Below are positions 22,208-33,000 of a stretch of 64,000 nt of DNA, in pieces. The stretch lies in NCBI GenBank assembly GCA_026419785.1, contig JAODTK010005742.1:62001-126000 (forward strand). The letters run 5' to 3'. Within the stretch, counting starts at the first letter, position 1. Each line of letters opens with the position of its first letter. The notes beneath the pieces were generated by a model. It had not been told where the DNA came from. It searched no databases and was given only the letters and a program-made list of their open reading frames with translations. Position numbers and translations under genes: made by a program. The stretch comes from Sclerodactyla briareus (taxonomy: Eukaryota; Echinodermata; Holothuroidea; Dendrochirotida; Sclerodactylidae).

Positions 22208-23735
22208 CATACATGGAACGTTGAAATAAACGCCCCATTGGAAGCCATGGCCGTAGGTGTTAATTAAATCAAAAGACTGAGTGCTGTGTTTTCCCGACAA
22301 ATCTTTTTTGTTTGTATAATGCTCTTAACCTACCCATATTAAAATATGCAAATATTGTTCGGGGTATGGACACGGAATCACACATTATGGCAATAAATAA
22401 ACATAGTGAAAAACCTTTTTTTAAACCCGCGCTCCGGAAGTGCACTTCGAGTTCGACTCGACCTTCACCCGAAAGAGGCTAAAATAACCCTTTTTTACCT
22501 TCCTCAATGGTTTCGGATACTAAACAGCATCTCCCAACTAGGTTGACACTGTCACACAGCATTGAAGAGATATACCACTTCATTCGAATCTCTCATGTTC
22601 ACACGGCAGTAAAACAAATATCAAACATCTCAGCTTTGTTGTCATAAAACTCGTACCAGTCACGCAGCCATTCACCTCCGTCATTTCATTTCAAGCGTTG
22701 GAGCGAAAAGTAATCATTATTTACTTGTTGAACCCCTCTATATGACTCTACACAGGTATTGGGACTAAATATTATTAACAACTTCAGAACAAGAATTTCA
22801 GCCTGACTGTCCGTCCTACTTTTTAACTTGAAAACTATTAAACTAAGCTGAAAGAGAAACCTTTTCCCATCAGCTTTATGTAGTTCTTTTTTGAGGTATG
22901 ATAAATCGAGTGGAAAATCATGCAGTTTATGCAATTGTGAGTCAATCTATTTTTTTGTTTGTGCGTGCAAATGACCTTGGCGAACGTTGGTTGGGCTGGC
23001 GAAGTCGTTGATGCAGTAAATAGTGGAAAAGGTTCATCAATATGTACATATTCTGCAGAAAAAGCTTGTCGTATCATTAGCAGTCAGGTTTTAGAGAGCA
23101 TACCCCCCCCCCCCTCTTTATTTAATGAAGCTGGACATTATATAACCGATTTCGATTTCCCCGTCCTAATATGCATCTCTGAGTTTTTATGGTATCCGCC
23201 TGGTAATATCCTTTTGCCAAATGCCAGCACAATCAATTATCATTATTGTATAATATGAGGTTCACACTATTCTACAAGGAGTGCCCCTTGTATGTATTCA
23301 TGAATGTAAGACAAGAACGGAGTTACGAAAACATTTCCTCAGATATCTTGTATCGCTTCCTGGAATTCGCTCCCCCGCGCAATGTTACCGAGAGCCGAAA
23401 CTTTACCATTTTCAATGGTAAATCTGCAGTCGTACTTATATCATAATGATTGATTTTCTCATCTTTCTTTTCCCTCTCTTTCTTTTTTCCCTCTCTTCTC
23501 CTTTTTTTCTTCTTTTTTTTTTTATACAGGGTGCTCACAGTGCTCACCCCTTTTTTCTCTTAGTGTTTCCATGTTTGTTGTTTTGGGTGTCCGGGCGGTG
23601 GATAAGCTGTTTATACAGCTTTCACCGGTCTCCCTTCATTTCCAGTAGACTATTAATCATTGGACGATATATTGTTATTCCTAACACATTACATGTTATG
23701 TTTGTTCTGGAATGCTAAATAATTGAATTGAATTT
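22208..23735 (+). mobile_element. LINE 3' part, continuing after the hAT element
   Basis: The frame resumes with HGTLK and later NALNLPILKYANIVRGMDTE (about 22,320-22,380), the conserved C-terminal RT block usually ending in WG. The far end carries a WNSLP-like block with frame damage (FAPPRNVTESRNFTIF, about 23,365-23,420) and a stop pair. A pyrimidine-rich 3' UTR and an AATTGAATTGAATT tail at 23,722-23,735 follow. Together with the 5' part this gives about 1.9 kb, a sensible size for RT motif 4 to the 3' end. The middle (22,450-23,200) is poorly recognisable. Confidence 0.65.
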
Positions 23736-23744
23736 CACGTTTCC

Positions 23745-24085
23745 GCCACGGCCACGCACAATCACGCGTACGTATGGCAACCATTTTCCTGTTTTTTTTT
23801 TTTTCATTCTCCAATGATATCCCAATTATTTGATGAACCCTTCATGAATTGGGATATCATTACTGCGACACTTTTACTGAAATCAGCAAAACAATTAACG
23901 ATATCACTAATTCATTGATGATATCACCAATTCATTTGATATCACCAATTCATTCACTGGGTACTCACTAATTCAATTGGTGTTATCACCAATTCGACGA
24001 ATTATTGATATCAACAAATGAATTGGTGATATCATCAAATGAATTGGTGATATCACCAATTTAAAAAGAGGGCGCTATGACTGGA
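23745..24085. repeat. GATATC-rich palindromic repeat, copy 1
   Basis: Many overlapping forms of 'GATATCACCAATTCATTTGAT' cut to shorter words and their complements fill about 300 bp, so each strand can fold on itself. The left edge carries CGCGTACGTATGGCAACC. The complement of that motif (TTGCCATACGTACG) ends copy 2 at 29,555-29,915, so the two copies are in opposite orientation. It sits directly after the LINE tail. The class is unknown, perhaps MITE-like. Confidence 0.7.
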
Positions 24086-24849
24086 ACGCAGTAATGGGCC
24101 AGTTCGGGGTGCAGCTTAATGAGACGAAAATGATATTGTGTCAAAGGTCATGAGGGAAACGATGACAGTTCGACGTTGAACGTACAGTGTCTAGAACGAT
24201 CTTTCGAACCCCCCCCCCACACTGGAAATTACCAGATCATGCCAACACACAACTGACAACTTTATAGATATAGAATTTATCAACATCAACATTCGAAAAC
24301 ATGGGATGAATTGGTTGCGTTTTCAAAGAGTGGTGACAGTTTAGAAATAAGCCGTAACGATATTGTAATTTGCTATGAGGGGAATATCGTCTATTCCCTC
24401 CTGGTTCATGTGATCATCGTGGGCACTTCCACCACGAACTTGCTTATTAGTGCCTAGTAAGGGGAGGGGGATTGGCGCTGGGTCACAATCGAGTATTTTG
24501 CGGCCTGTCGGCGACCAGTATTGTTATGGGAGACTAACTACTGGAATCCGCCCAACGGATTTTGGGTCTGGATCTTGGGCAACAACCACTTTAACACGTG
24601 ACTTGGTGGCGTGAAGTTGTAAAGTTCTCGAGTTGCAATTGTTTGTTTCAACAACTCGTCGATACCGGTATGGGCTTGACCAAGTCGGAATAGAATTTAT
24701 TAGTTCCAACACGTGATATGTTTAAGGTTAAAGGGTTCCCATGCCCCTGTCAATTAATTATTGTTATTCAAAAAAAAGTATATATAGATATATTGAAAGA
24801 TTTGATCACTTTGTGAGCTTTATATCACCTAGACTTGTAGTCGAAGTGA
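24086..24849. other. No gene recognised
   Basis: Ordinary sequence with short frames. A C-run occurs at 24,208-24,219. No splice-bounded exon or terminal repeat was found. Confidence 0.35.
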
Positions 24850-25125
24850 GCAGGAATGGTTTAAAAATAAACGTTTGCGAGTGGTATAATCGTTGGTCAG
24901 CAATGTGTTTGAAACTCCGACCTGAACAATTGTTGACCACTTCGGAAAAAACCACATTAGGCTAGGCTAAAACATCTTTTAAACGATGGGTTATGCCGAC
25001 TTTGGTAAGTTTCAATCACACAACGCCCATCGCCTGTCAACAATATTCCGTCCTTGATATTGTTCAGCATAAAGAGTGGGCCGTAAAATAATAAATAGCC
25101 GACTGAACAATTTGACCACTATGTT
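24850..25125 (+). repeat. 'CTGAACAATTTGACCACT' module, copies 1 and 2
   Basis: 'CTGAACAAT(TG)TTGACCACTTCGG' at 24,920 is followed by 'GGCTAAAACAT' and 'ACTTTGGTAAGTTT'. The core recurs alone at 25,098. The same ordered phrases return at 27,215-27,345, and a poorer copy lies at 27,925-28,030. Copies 1 and 3 both give a peptide with EQ(F)DHF-like start and end on a consensus GTAAGT donor, so the module may be a diverged exon-bearing repeat. No family is recognised. Confidence 0.55.
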
Positions 25126-25176
25126 GGTTTTTTATTTAGCCAGGCCTCTGTGAGTCGAGTTGAGCATTAGCCGAAG

Positions 25177-27200
25177 CAGTGGCGGCGAAAAGCCTACAAA
25201 CTTAAAGGGGACGCAGAGACGCAAAATTTTGGTGATTGCTTTAGAGTGTTTTTAAAAAGCGGAGCGCACCATTGGTGTTGTGGGCGCGGAAGCGCGCATT
25301 TTGTTTTTTTTTTTTTTTTTTTTTTTTTTTTTGGGGGGGGGGGGGTTCACAACTCCCAGATGGCCGGAACGGCACTTCCTGACGTTGTGGAGCTATATGT
25401 ACCCATTCCTTAAACTGGGGGTATGTCCTGCAAAATTGAGTTATATAACATTCTGTATGAATAATAATGCATATAAGATGGGTTGGAGACAGCAAATTCC
25501 CTCTGAGGGAGAGCCCGGGGAAAGGGATGTTCACACCTAGCATCCCCAGCCCGCCCCCTCCCCCCATCTAAAAAAAAAATCGCTTTCTCCCTCATTACGG
25601 TGAATTTCCAGTGCCATGATCGAGACTGAGTAATTATGATGACCACCCAGGTAGCCCCTTTCCCGCCACCAGTTGGCCATCCCACTGCGGTCACGGGGTT
25701 AGCGTATCCGGACTGCAGTCCTGTTAGGGGTTGAGGTCGACTCCCATAGGTGGGACGAACCAAACAAGGAAGATTAGCATGTTTTAACACTTTGGTTCCT
25801 CGCATTTCACAATAATTGACCAACTAGTGGAAAAATCTATTAGGAGTTTAAAAGACACCAAAAGTGGCGGACAAATTGGTGTCTTTGAAACGTACCGTAA
25901 CACCTCTTTCTTCACTTGGATGATGAAGTGTGGTAACAAACAAGGATCAGTTTCAAAAAGATGGTGCATGTTGCATCGCAACATATCTGTAAGCAAATTT
26001 ATTTTTACAAAAAAATTCATTAATTTCACAGTATACAGTTTGATACATAAACATTTTTTTTTTGCTGTTTTGGGGTCTTTTCATTGAAACGTACGTAAAC
26101 ACCTAACGCCATTACGGCATGATAGTAACTGATTAAAGTCATTCACAGAGATGTCATTTGGGGTATTTCTCAATGTTCATTCATAAATCTGAACAAAAAT
26201 GCAAAGATCACTTTTATATTTTAGTTAAGGACGAAGTTTTTTTCAAATGACCCACTTTTGTTGCCGACGTATGTGGTTTTGTACATTACAGACGGTGATT
26301 ATCCAACTCCTCGTGCTTGGAGCGGGCAGGCTGATATTTGTCGCATCAGAGACGGCAAAACAAACTGCCCGCCTATTTTTGCGCGTGCCGGGCTGGGAGC
26401 GCGGCCCTATGGGAATTATTTCATTCACTCCACTGCTCTCTGTTAAAAGAAAAGATAAGTTCAAAATCCTTGTCTTTGTGTATAATGCATCCAGGACGAA
26501 TATGCAGTGTACCTTTCTGGTTGGCTTGGCTTACAGCCCCCCAGCCGTTACAGCTTGTGTTCCTCTGCTGACCGCACCAGACTTTTTTGTTCCTCGAACC
26601 CACAGAAAGGCTGGTGATGATACTTTCTTCATCGCTGGTCCCCGCATTTGGAACACTCTCTCCTCGTTATACTCGGGACTGCTACTATCACACACAGCCT
26701 TCCGCGTTCCTTAAGACCTACCTGTTTGGTTTATTCCTTGTAATATTCCTTTTTTTCGTTTTCTCTTTCTTGTTTATTAAATCTATCTGTGTATTGTAGG
26801 CGCTGTGTTCATTGTAAGCGCCATATAAATATTATTATTATTATTATTATTATATTATTATTATTATTATTCTATTATTATTATTATTATTGTCCACCTT
26901 GATAATCTAGTAGGCCTTAGTCAATAGACTAGCATTACAGTCAGTCGTCATCACTTGTATTTGCCAAAATGCTGACTCCGTTGTTTCCTTCTTGTTGATA
27001 CTAGTTCCCATATAAATTTTTAGGCCTGTTATTATTGCTTATTCCCATCAGTTCCGCAGATCGTAATGTATGGTTTAATTGTCGATGTTGGTGTTTTCAA
27101 ATTCCCTTTGGTCAAAATTTTTTAAACCCCGGGGGGGGCGGTCCCCCCACTTTAACTCTTGGGGGGCTCCTCCCCCCCCCCCCCCGCTTGAGCAGGAGTG
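25177..27200 (+). mobile_element. hAT-like element family H2, copy 1 (contains a LINE)
   Basis: The left end is CAGTGGCGGCGAAAAGCCTA, a typical hAT CAGTGGCGG terminus. The right end, about 27,200, is a C-run followed by GCTTGAGC. Nearly the whole length aligns with the reverse complement of 37,849-39,339: the AACTCCCAGATGGCCGGAA block, the GGTGGGACGAACCAAAC block, the GGGGTATTTCT block, the AAAATGCTGACTC block, TTAATTGTCGATGTTGG and the G/C-run end. The only large difference is the LINE insertion at 26,311-26,895. No transposase frame remains. Target duplications are not clear at this copy. Confidence 0.85.
26311..26895 (+). mobile_element. CR1/L2-like LINE 3' end nested in H2 copy 1
   Basis: The plus frame reads TPLLSVKRKDKFKILVFVYN, then a DDTFFIAGPRIWNTLSS block (about 26,610-26,660) and a degraded KTYLF, the standard C-terminal motifs (FKIL..VYKAL, F..AGPRIWNSLP) of these LINEs. 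The 3' end has GTAAGCGCCATATAAATATT and an ATT microsatellite (26,829-26,893), the usual tail structure. The insertion lies between two segments that are contiguous in H2 copy 2 (...CCAACT / TCCACCTTGATA...), which dates it after the H2 insertion. It is strongly 5'-truncated. Confidence 0.9.
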
Positions 27201-27214
27201 CTTAAAAATTTGTT

Positions 27215-27345
27215 ATTGGGATTGTTGTCAGGCAAAATGTGTGTTAATGCCGACTGAACAATTTGACCACTTCCGAAACCACATTCATTCTGGGCTAAAA
27301 CATTTAACGATGGTTCATACGGACTTTGGTAAGTTCAAGCATCGC
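27215..27345 (+). repeat. 'CTGAACAATTTGACCACT' module, copy 3
   Basis: This repeats the order seen at 24,920-25,010: CCGACTGAACAATTTGACCA, GGCTAAAACATTTAACGATG and ACTTTGGTAAGTTC. The plus frame reads MPTEQFDHFRNHIHSGLKHL and ends at the GTAAGT. Copies on either side of H2 copy 1 suggest H2 landed in or near a tandem cluster of this module. Confidence 0.6.
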
Positions 27346-28374
27346 CTATGCGCATAGGTCCGTCCGTGTTATATTCACGGGCTAAAAATATTTATTTTGT
27401 TTTATTTTATTTTATCTTCTTTCAACCTCCAAACCTGGAGAAAACAACACATCAAAATTGTAAAACAGTATACACAATTATTAAAAGTAAAAACCATCCC
27501 AAATATACAGATACATCTTTTAAAGTGAAACTAAGTCTAAAATCCGATTTCGTCAGTAATGTTAGCAGTGGTGTATTCGTTTGCCGGGTTTAAATTATAG
27601 TTATCAGAGTATAGCATTGCACTTAAACTATCAACCTGACCAACAGCGGGGAACAGGCAAGAATTGCGCCGTTACCTCAGCTATTTGAAAAAAACAAAGA
27701 GAGACCACCATAAATTCACGAGGGCGTTCAGTACACTCAGTGTCCCCAGGATTACATACATGGGTTATAAACAAGCCAAAGGGAAAATGGCCACATAAAG
27801 GTGATCGGAGGCGAGTCACGTTGTTGCGAACAAAACACCTCCCTACTGTAATAATAATATAAGGCGATGAAACAATGTAAGCTTTTTATTAGACCAGGAC
27901 TTGAAAGCTGAAGTTAAGCAGAGGGTTTAAAGTTTAGGAGTGGTACGAATTCAGGCAGAATGATAGAATAGTTCGATCCTGAGCAATTTGACCACTTGAG
28001 AATTCCTGACTCTGTATGGTCCGTTAGGATAGTTGCAATATTGGACATAGGAGCCCGGCGTTCCATACACTCCATACTGTTAAAAATCAGGAGTGAAACA
28101 AGTGTTAATTACACTTGCAAGAGAGCGCGATAAGGGTAGGTATAATGGACGAAGTTATAGAAGATACCAGCGTATTTGACAAGCTGTTGCTGAGTCGTTG
28201 TGTGATTCCTGAAAGTCTACTGTAGATCTCAAGACTTATTGGTGAAGGAAGATGAAGTACTTTATATCCCCACTTCGGGGACTATATGGTGTTTGCTTCG
28301 CCGTCTCGGCCAGCGTCCGCCGCGTCCGCCGCGTCCGCCGGTCTGGCCGCGTTTCTGTTACGATCAATAACTCT
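27346..28374. other. Unannotated, with a weak fourth module copy
   Basis: No gene recognised. A diverged module copy (GAGCAATTTGACCACTTGAG) lies at 27,980-28,000, and a 9-bp CGTCCGCCG tandem triplet at about 28,315-28,340. Otherwise short frames only. Confidence 0.35.
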
Positions 28375-28995
28375 ACAACACATTGTCCCGTTTGAGCGAA
28401 ACTTGGACACACATGTCCACTAGTGAAATCCTCAAGATGGTGTTCGAAAGTGGATGTCGCCAAATGAGGGTCAAGCTATTTGGCATAATTTGCGCATATT
28501 TTCAAAAGTTGATCAGATTTCCACGAAACTGGAGTGTGGGGACTATGGTTAGTCCCCGAAAAAAGTGAAAATCATTTCAAGGTCACCAGAGGTCATTAAA
28601 TGTAAGCGAGTTACAAAAGTTTGTCGGATTTCAACATTGAAGCTAGTGTGTGTGGACGATGTTTGGTCTGTCGAAAAAATGGGACGACTTCAGGGGTCAT
28701 CAGGGTCAATCGTCACACAGGCTAATTACGCATAATTTGTGCATTTTTCGAAAGTGGTTTTTTTTGATTGCCATTAAACTGGTAGGTGGGGACTAAATAG
28801 TCTAAAAGAAGTGCAAGGTCATTTCAATCACCGAGGTTAAATTACGCAATATCGAAATTTGTAGGATTTCAACGAAATTTGTAAGGGTGGACGATGTTTG
28901 GTCCCGAAAAAAAGTGGAGGACAGGTCATCAGAGGTCAAAAGTGTGCTAATTTGCCCAAATTTTGAGCCATTTTTCGAAAGTTGGTCCGCTTTCC
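28375..28995 (+). repeat. Dispersed ~140-bp module array
   Basis: About four and a half tandem units with the order 'CGAAACTTGG..G(T)G', 'GACTATGGTTAGTCCCCGAAA', 'AGGTCATCAGAGGTCAAA', 'TTTGCATAATTTG.GCA' and 'TTTCGAAAGT(T)GGTC'. The same order occurs at 30,160-30,600 and, more diverged, at 1.3, 47.5 and 49.7 kb. The spacing is about 130-150 bp. There is no protein reading. Confidence 0.8.
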
Positions 28996-29237
28996 ACAAT
29001 CACAGGCAAAACTATATAACAATCTTCACCCACTATCACAAGGTGGGGATATACACGTTGCGGTTTTACCCGTCAGATATGTCTGTTAGTAATTATTACT
29101 ACTTTTTTGTACTCATCATGCTAACGGGGTCGTGTTATTTGACTTTGTTAGTATAGAGGAAATGACACAAAACAAGGCTGTTTGAGAGATGAGTTGCTGC
29201 GAATTCTTCTGGCGCTTGGGTAGAGTTAGCATAGTTA

Positions 29238-29262
29238 AGGGATAGGGCGCGTTGCCCTATCC
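29238..29262. repeat. Perfect hairpin GGGATAGGGC / GCCCTATCCC
   Basis: A 10-bp stem with a GCGTT loop, followed at once by a C-run (29,258-29,271). Small, GC-rich and self-complementary. It may be the end of a G/C-run element like H2. Confidence 0.75.
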
Positions 29263-29554
29263 CCCCCCCCCCACCCGTGGTGCCTTGTTCGACATCCTTA
29301 GTGTAAGTAGCTAGTGTAAACAATTCACGTCACCCAAGCCACGAAATATTAGTGGTTGCCACAAAGATCCAGGCCCCAAATCCGTTGGGTCGGAGTTTCA
29401 GGATCTTTATGTAGATGGTTATCCAGCGAACAACCCCCCCCCACTAACACTAACTTACTGCATATCACACTGAATACGCATAAACGTCGAAGTAAATCTT
29501 CCTGCTCAACACTGATTGACGCGCCAGCCAGAATTTCACGGTTGAAATAAATGT

Positions 29555-29915
29555 ACAGGGATATCACCGAGTGAATTAGGTGATATCATCAAATATTTGA
29601 TGATATATCAATTCATTGGGAAGATATCACTAATTCATTTGTTGATCAATTGCTGATTCCCTTATTTGCGTGATTAGTGAATCAGCAAAACGATCAATGA
29701 TGCACCGCAATTCATTGAGATATCCACCATCCGATGCTGATACAGTCATTCTATTTGATGAGTAGCACACCAAAATATTCGGCTGATCTCACCAAATGTT
29801 GAGGAATCATCACATATTTGATTGATATCACAAATATGCGTGAATGTCATCAACAGAATTGGGGAGATCATCGAATAGCAATAAAAAGGGACTGCTTGCC
29901 ATACGTACGTGGGAC
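29555..29915. repeat. GATATC-rich palindromic repeat, copy 2 (inverted)
   Basis: Filled with GATATCA, AATTCATT and TGATGATATC words in both orientations, with a right edge AAAAAGGGACTGCTTGCCAT followed by ACGTACGTGG. The edge matches the complement of the left edge of copy 1 (23,745). An internal duplication, AATCAGCAAAAC, also occurs in copy 1. Confidence 0.65.
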
Positions 29916-30159
29916 TGGGTGTCTGGGGCGGGGGGTAAATTATCCGTGTTGACACTGTAAGTGTCCTGGGATATTAATGGGTTTGGGTGTGGAGGCCACC
30001 GCACCGCCGCCCCGTCCCAGGCCCCGCCGCCGCCGGAAACCTTTTTAAGCGTAGCGCAATAAACTCGCGTTACAAGCTTATCCGATTAGATCTGAAACTT
30101 GATAAACTGTCCGCCCTAGTGGAAATATAGATTGAGTTCGAAAGGTGGCATCGCTGCAC
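29916..30159. other. Short unannotated gap with a GC-rich CCGCCG run
   Basis: A GCCGCC-type run lies at about 30,000-30,036. Nothing else is supported. Confidence 0.4.
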
Positions 30160-30600
30160 AATGCTGGGCCGTACATTGCATAATCTAACGCGAAATTTCA
30201 AGTTAGTCGGATTTGAACGGATCTTGGTGGGTGGACGGGACGATAGTTGAAAGCCCGTTAAAATGTGGAGGTCATTCAAGGTCATCAAAGGTCAAATTTG
30301 CCTAATCAAAATAAATGCGATTTTCAAATTTTTGTCAGATGTGAACGAAACCTGGTGGGTTGGGAATTATTTAGGATCCGAAAAATTTGTGATGTCATTG
30401 GCGAAGGTATCGGAGGTCAAATCGGAGGATTTATGCAATTTTCCAAACTTTTCAGATTTTGAACGAAACTTGGTGGAGAGGGGGCTACATTCGTTTCTCA
30501 CAAAGTTGGAGTCATTTCAAAGCCAACGTGGGTCAAATTTGCATAATTCATGTGCCCTATTAAATTCAAGAACACAACAAATACTTGGTGGATGAAGTTA
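30160..30600 (+). repeat. Dispersed ~140-bp module array
   Basis: Three units with 'GAACGAAACCTGGTGGGTTGG', 'AGGTCATCAAAGGTCAAATT' and 'TTTGCCTAATCAAAATAAAT' phrases in the same order as the 28.4-kb array. It lies about 1.2 kb from that array in the same orientation. Confidence 0.75.
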
Positions 30601-31289
30601 TGTCTTGGTTTCTGACAAAAGGAGGGGTGTTTATGGGCGGTTTGTTGATATCCGTCTTCCAATATGCATCCAAAAAAGGGAGAAATATACACGTGGGCGG
30701 TTTACCCGCATACAATGTCTAGTTCTCTGTGATTTATTGGGATGTGTTATCCGTTTTGCCTGCGAACATTGCAGTAGTGGCCTAAAACTTTTGATATTTG
30801 ATATGCGTCAGCTGGGTTTATTCAGTGTGGCAGTGCAATAGAGGAATGTATGTGAATAAAAGGAATGATCACGTAAGGGAGGGAAGGGAATGGTCAATGA
30901 TGAAAGAAAAGCTGCATAAAAAAAACGAGTGAATGTGGGACAGAAAGCAATTCATTCTTCCTATGCTTGTTCATGGCCAGAAATGAACAGCCCAGACAAT
31001 CGTCATTTGTACTTTTAATTTTCAAAAATTAAAAAAATATTCTATTGGAAGTGCCTGTAAGCACCCACCCGTCTACAAGACAACCCCCATTGGTGTTGCA
31101 CCAAAGTATAGCCAGTGTTGTCCTTTGCATCCGTGTTATTAGAGTAAAAAATTTCAGACGACTGATAGTTGGACATGCATGCGGTATGACCAGTCATCTC
31201 TTTAAAAGTCTGGTTAATGTCAGTACATCGCCAAATTAGTTAGCCGCTGCATTAAAACGTTGCTGGTCCATGGTTACTGGTAGCAGTAA
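30601..31289. other. No gene recognised
   Basis: Short frames only. It includes a small GTTACTG...CAGTAAC hairpin at about 31,270. It may be intron next to the Ser-rich candidate exon that follows. Confidence 0.3.
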
Positions 31290-31620
31290 CCAGCGGTTGT
31301 CGAAGTTTGCCTTGAATGATAAAATAGTACAGTCAAATTGCGGAAGGACTCGGATGGTGAGGCTTCGGTCTTGGACTCGGATACTGATGACACGGACTCG
31401 GATTGAGAGGACTCCATTCAGCACTGCCCCACGAGTCCCTGACAGGCCTAGCATCGAAAGCATGAAGAAAAGCCTGTCTGAAAAGTTTGGGGAGCATATG
31501 GATTCAGGAGTAGGCCTAAGTGGGGGAAACGGAGGCATGGAAGAAAGTCTGAATGAAAATAGTCGGAGATCTCTGGGTTACAGTCCAGTCAGCACTATAT
31601 CAACAAAGGACACTGTCGGT
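31290..31620 (+). CDS. Candidate exon encoding an acidic/Ser-rich disordered region
   Basis: From about 31,424 a frame reads PRVPDRPSIESMKKSLSEKF and continues GVGLSGGNGGMEESLNENSR to STKDTV, ending at a weak CG/GTTTAT donor. In a neighbouring frame just upstream (31,345-31,407) the sequence encodes DSDGEASVLDSDTDDTDSD. A single indel would join the two into one acidic, then Ser/Gly-rich chain, as in cytoplasmic disordered tails. Composition is protein-like and unlike the flanking readings, but I recognise no family and no acceptor is certain. It could be a processed or broken copy. Confidence 0.35.
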
Positions 31621-31759
31621 TTATAGAAACATTCTTCTCGTTTGGGTTGGCTGTCTGGGGCATGTCGGACACAAATACAAATTCAGGGGTCCGCGGGAAC
31701 TTCCCGCCAAAAAAACCGTCTATGACCCGAGACCCCCCATAGCGCTATCACCGAGGTGT

Positions 31760-31860
31760 TTTGTGTGTGTGTGTGTCCTCGTGTGTGTGGTGTTGTGTGG
31801 TGTGTCGTGGGTGGAGTGTGCAGTGCGTGGTGTGTGTGTGTATGTGTCCATGAGGGGTAT
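31760..31860 (+). repeat. TG-rich microsatellite
   Basis: Imperfect (TG)n with GTGTGTGTGTG blocks and interruptions, about 90 bp. Confidence 0.85.
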
Positions 31861-32684
31861 CAGTTCCGCCCATATTGAAGGAATCACCAAGTTTTAAACA
31901 GCCCTTTCAGAAAAACGCATGGCAATAAGATCAAATTTTGTATCGGGTTGCAAGATTGACGAGAAAACCAAGACCAACTATTATGGTTGTAATTCGTGAG
32001 GTCATGTGATGTCGGACGTGAAGACGGTGTACCCACACTCACTTATAGGATTCAATTTCCGTTACCCGCTTACCTGAACAAGGGCTTATACATGAGAAAG
32101 AACGCAAACATTACTTCCACGATAATGAGACCAACCAGTGAAATCAGTTGTTATGTCAACAGTGGGTTGATGACTACGTTACCTTGAATTTAAAATAATT
32201 ACCAAGGTAATTACTACAGAGAATTGTTTCTAATGTGCGATTGAAGAGACATTATCGTCTGGTGAAACGTAGCGGAGAAGACGTACGCGTGGCTTTCATC
32301 TCAAAAACAGGGTGGCCTCGGTGATTCGCTTAAATCTTAGAGGACAAAACTGCAGGAATAAACTTAGACATGCTTACGTGTGCAGGCGGGTGTACCGCCG
32401 CGTGTATATCCCCGAAGAAACAACCTTTGTGGAGCTTGTTTAGAGGATTTGGGAAGCAACTCAAATGAAACAAGATAATTCAAATTGGAAGTAGAGTAAA
32501 TGGCAAAGACGTTCCCAATTACATTTTCTCCGTATGTTGTACATGTCGACAGGCAGATGAACAACTGTATAGTCAATTCGTTGGAAGCACCTGGCAATCC
32601 TTAGTTTGGAAGAAACCACATTTCTGTTGAAAAATTGACACTTGTGACGTTGTGATCGAGAGTGGATGATCCACATCGTATATT
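31861..32684. other. No gene recognised
   Basis: Short frames with no splice-bounded segment that I trust. Ordinary intergenic or intronic sequence. Confidence 0.35.
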
Positions 32685-33000
32685 AGTAGCAAGTCGAAAC
32701 GTCTTGGTAGCCTGCGGACGGCAAAACTCCCTCTAGCGGAATACACTGCAGTGTTCGTCACCATTTTGACCAATTTATTGATTTCACATGCATTCACCTT
32801 GAATGAATTCTGAACATAACCTTGGAATGACTTTGAACATGCTACCACATTAGCCTATATCTGCTATATGTGCCCAGCAGCCAACATTTACATACCAACA
32901 CAACTCATTCTGGGCATATATTGCTATATGGTACCCAACAACACTTATTGGGGTCTCGATTCATCCACAGTGGATGTAGTTCCACCAGGGCTGAGGTCCA
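32685..33000 (+). repeat. Dispersed repeat family D, copy 2
   Basis: Direct-orientation match to 9,860-10,190 (AAGTCGAAACGTCTTGGTAG, GCGGACGGCAAAAC, GAATACACTGCAGT, ACATTAGCCTATA, TGCTATATGTGCC). About 22.8 kb separate the copies. Confidence 0.65.

Noticed and set aside
31760..31860. CRISPR-like or regulatory repeat
   Set aside because: Plain TG microsatellite without spacers. The window is eukaryotic and no CRISPR array is present anywhere.
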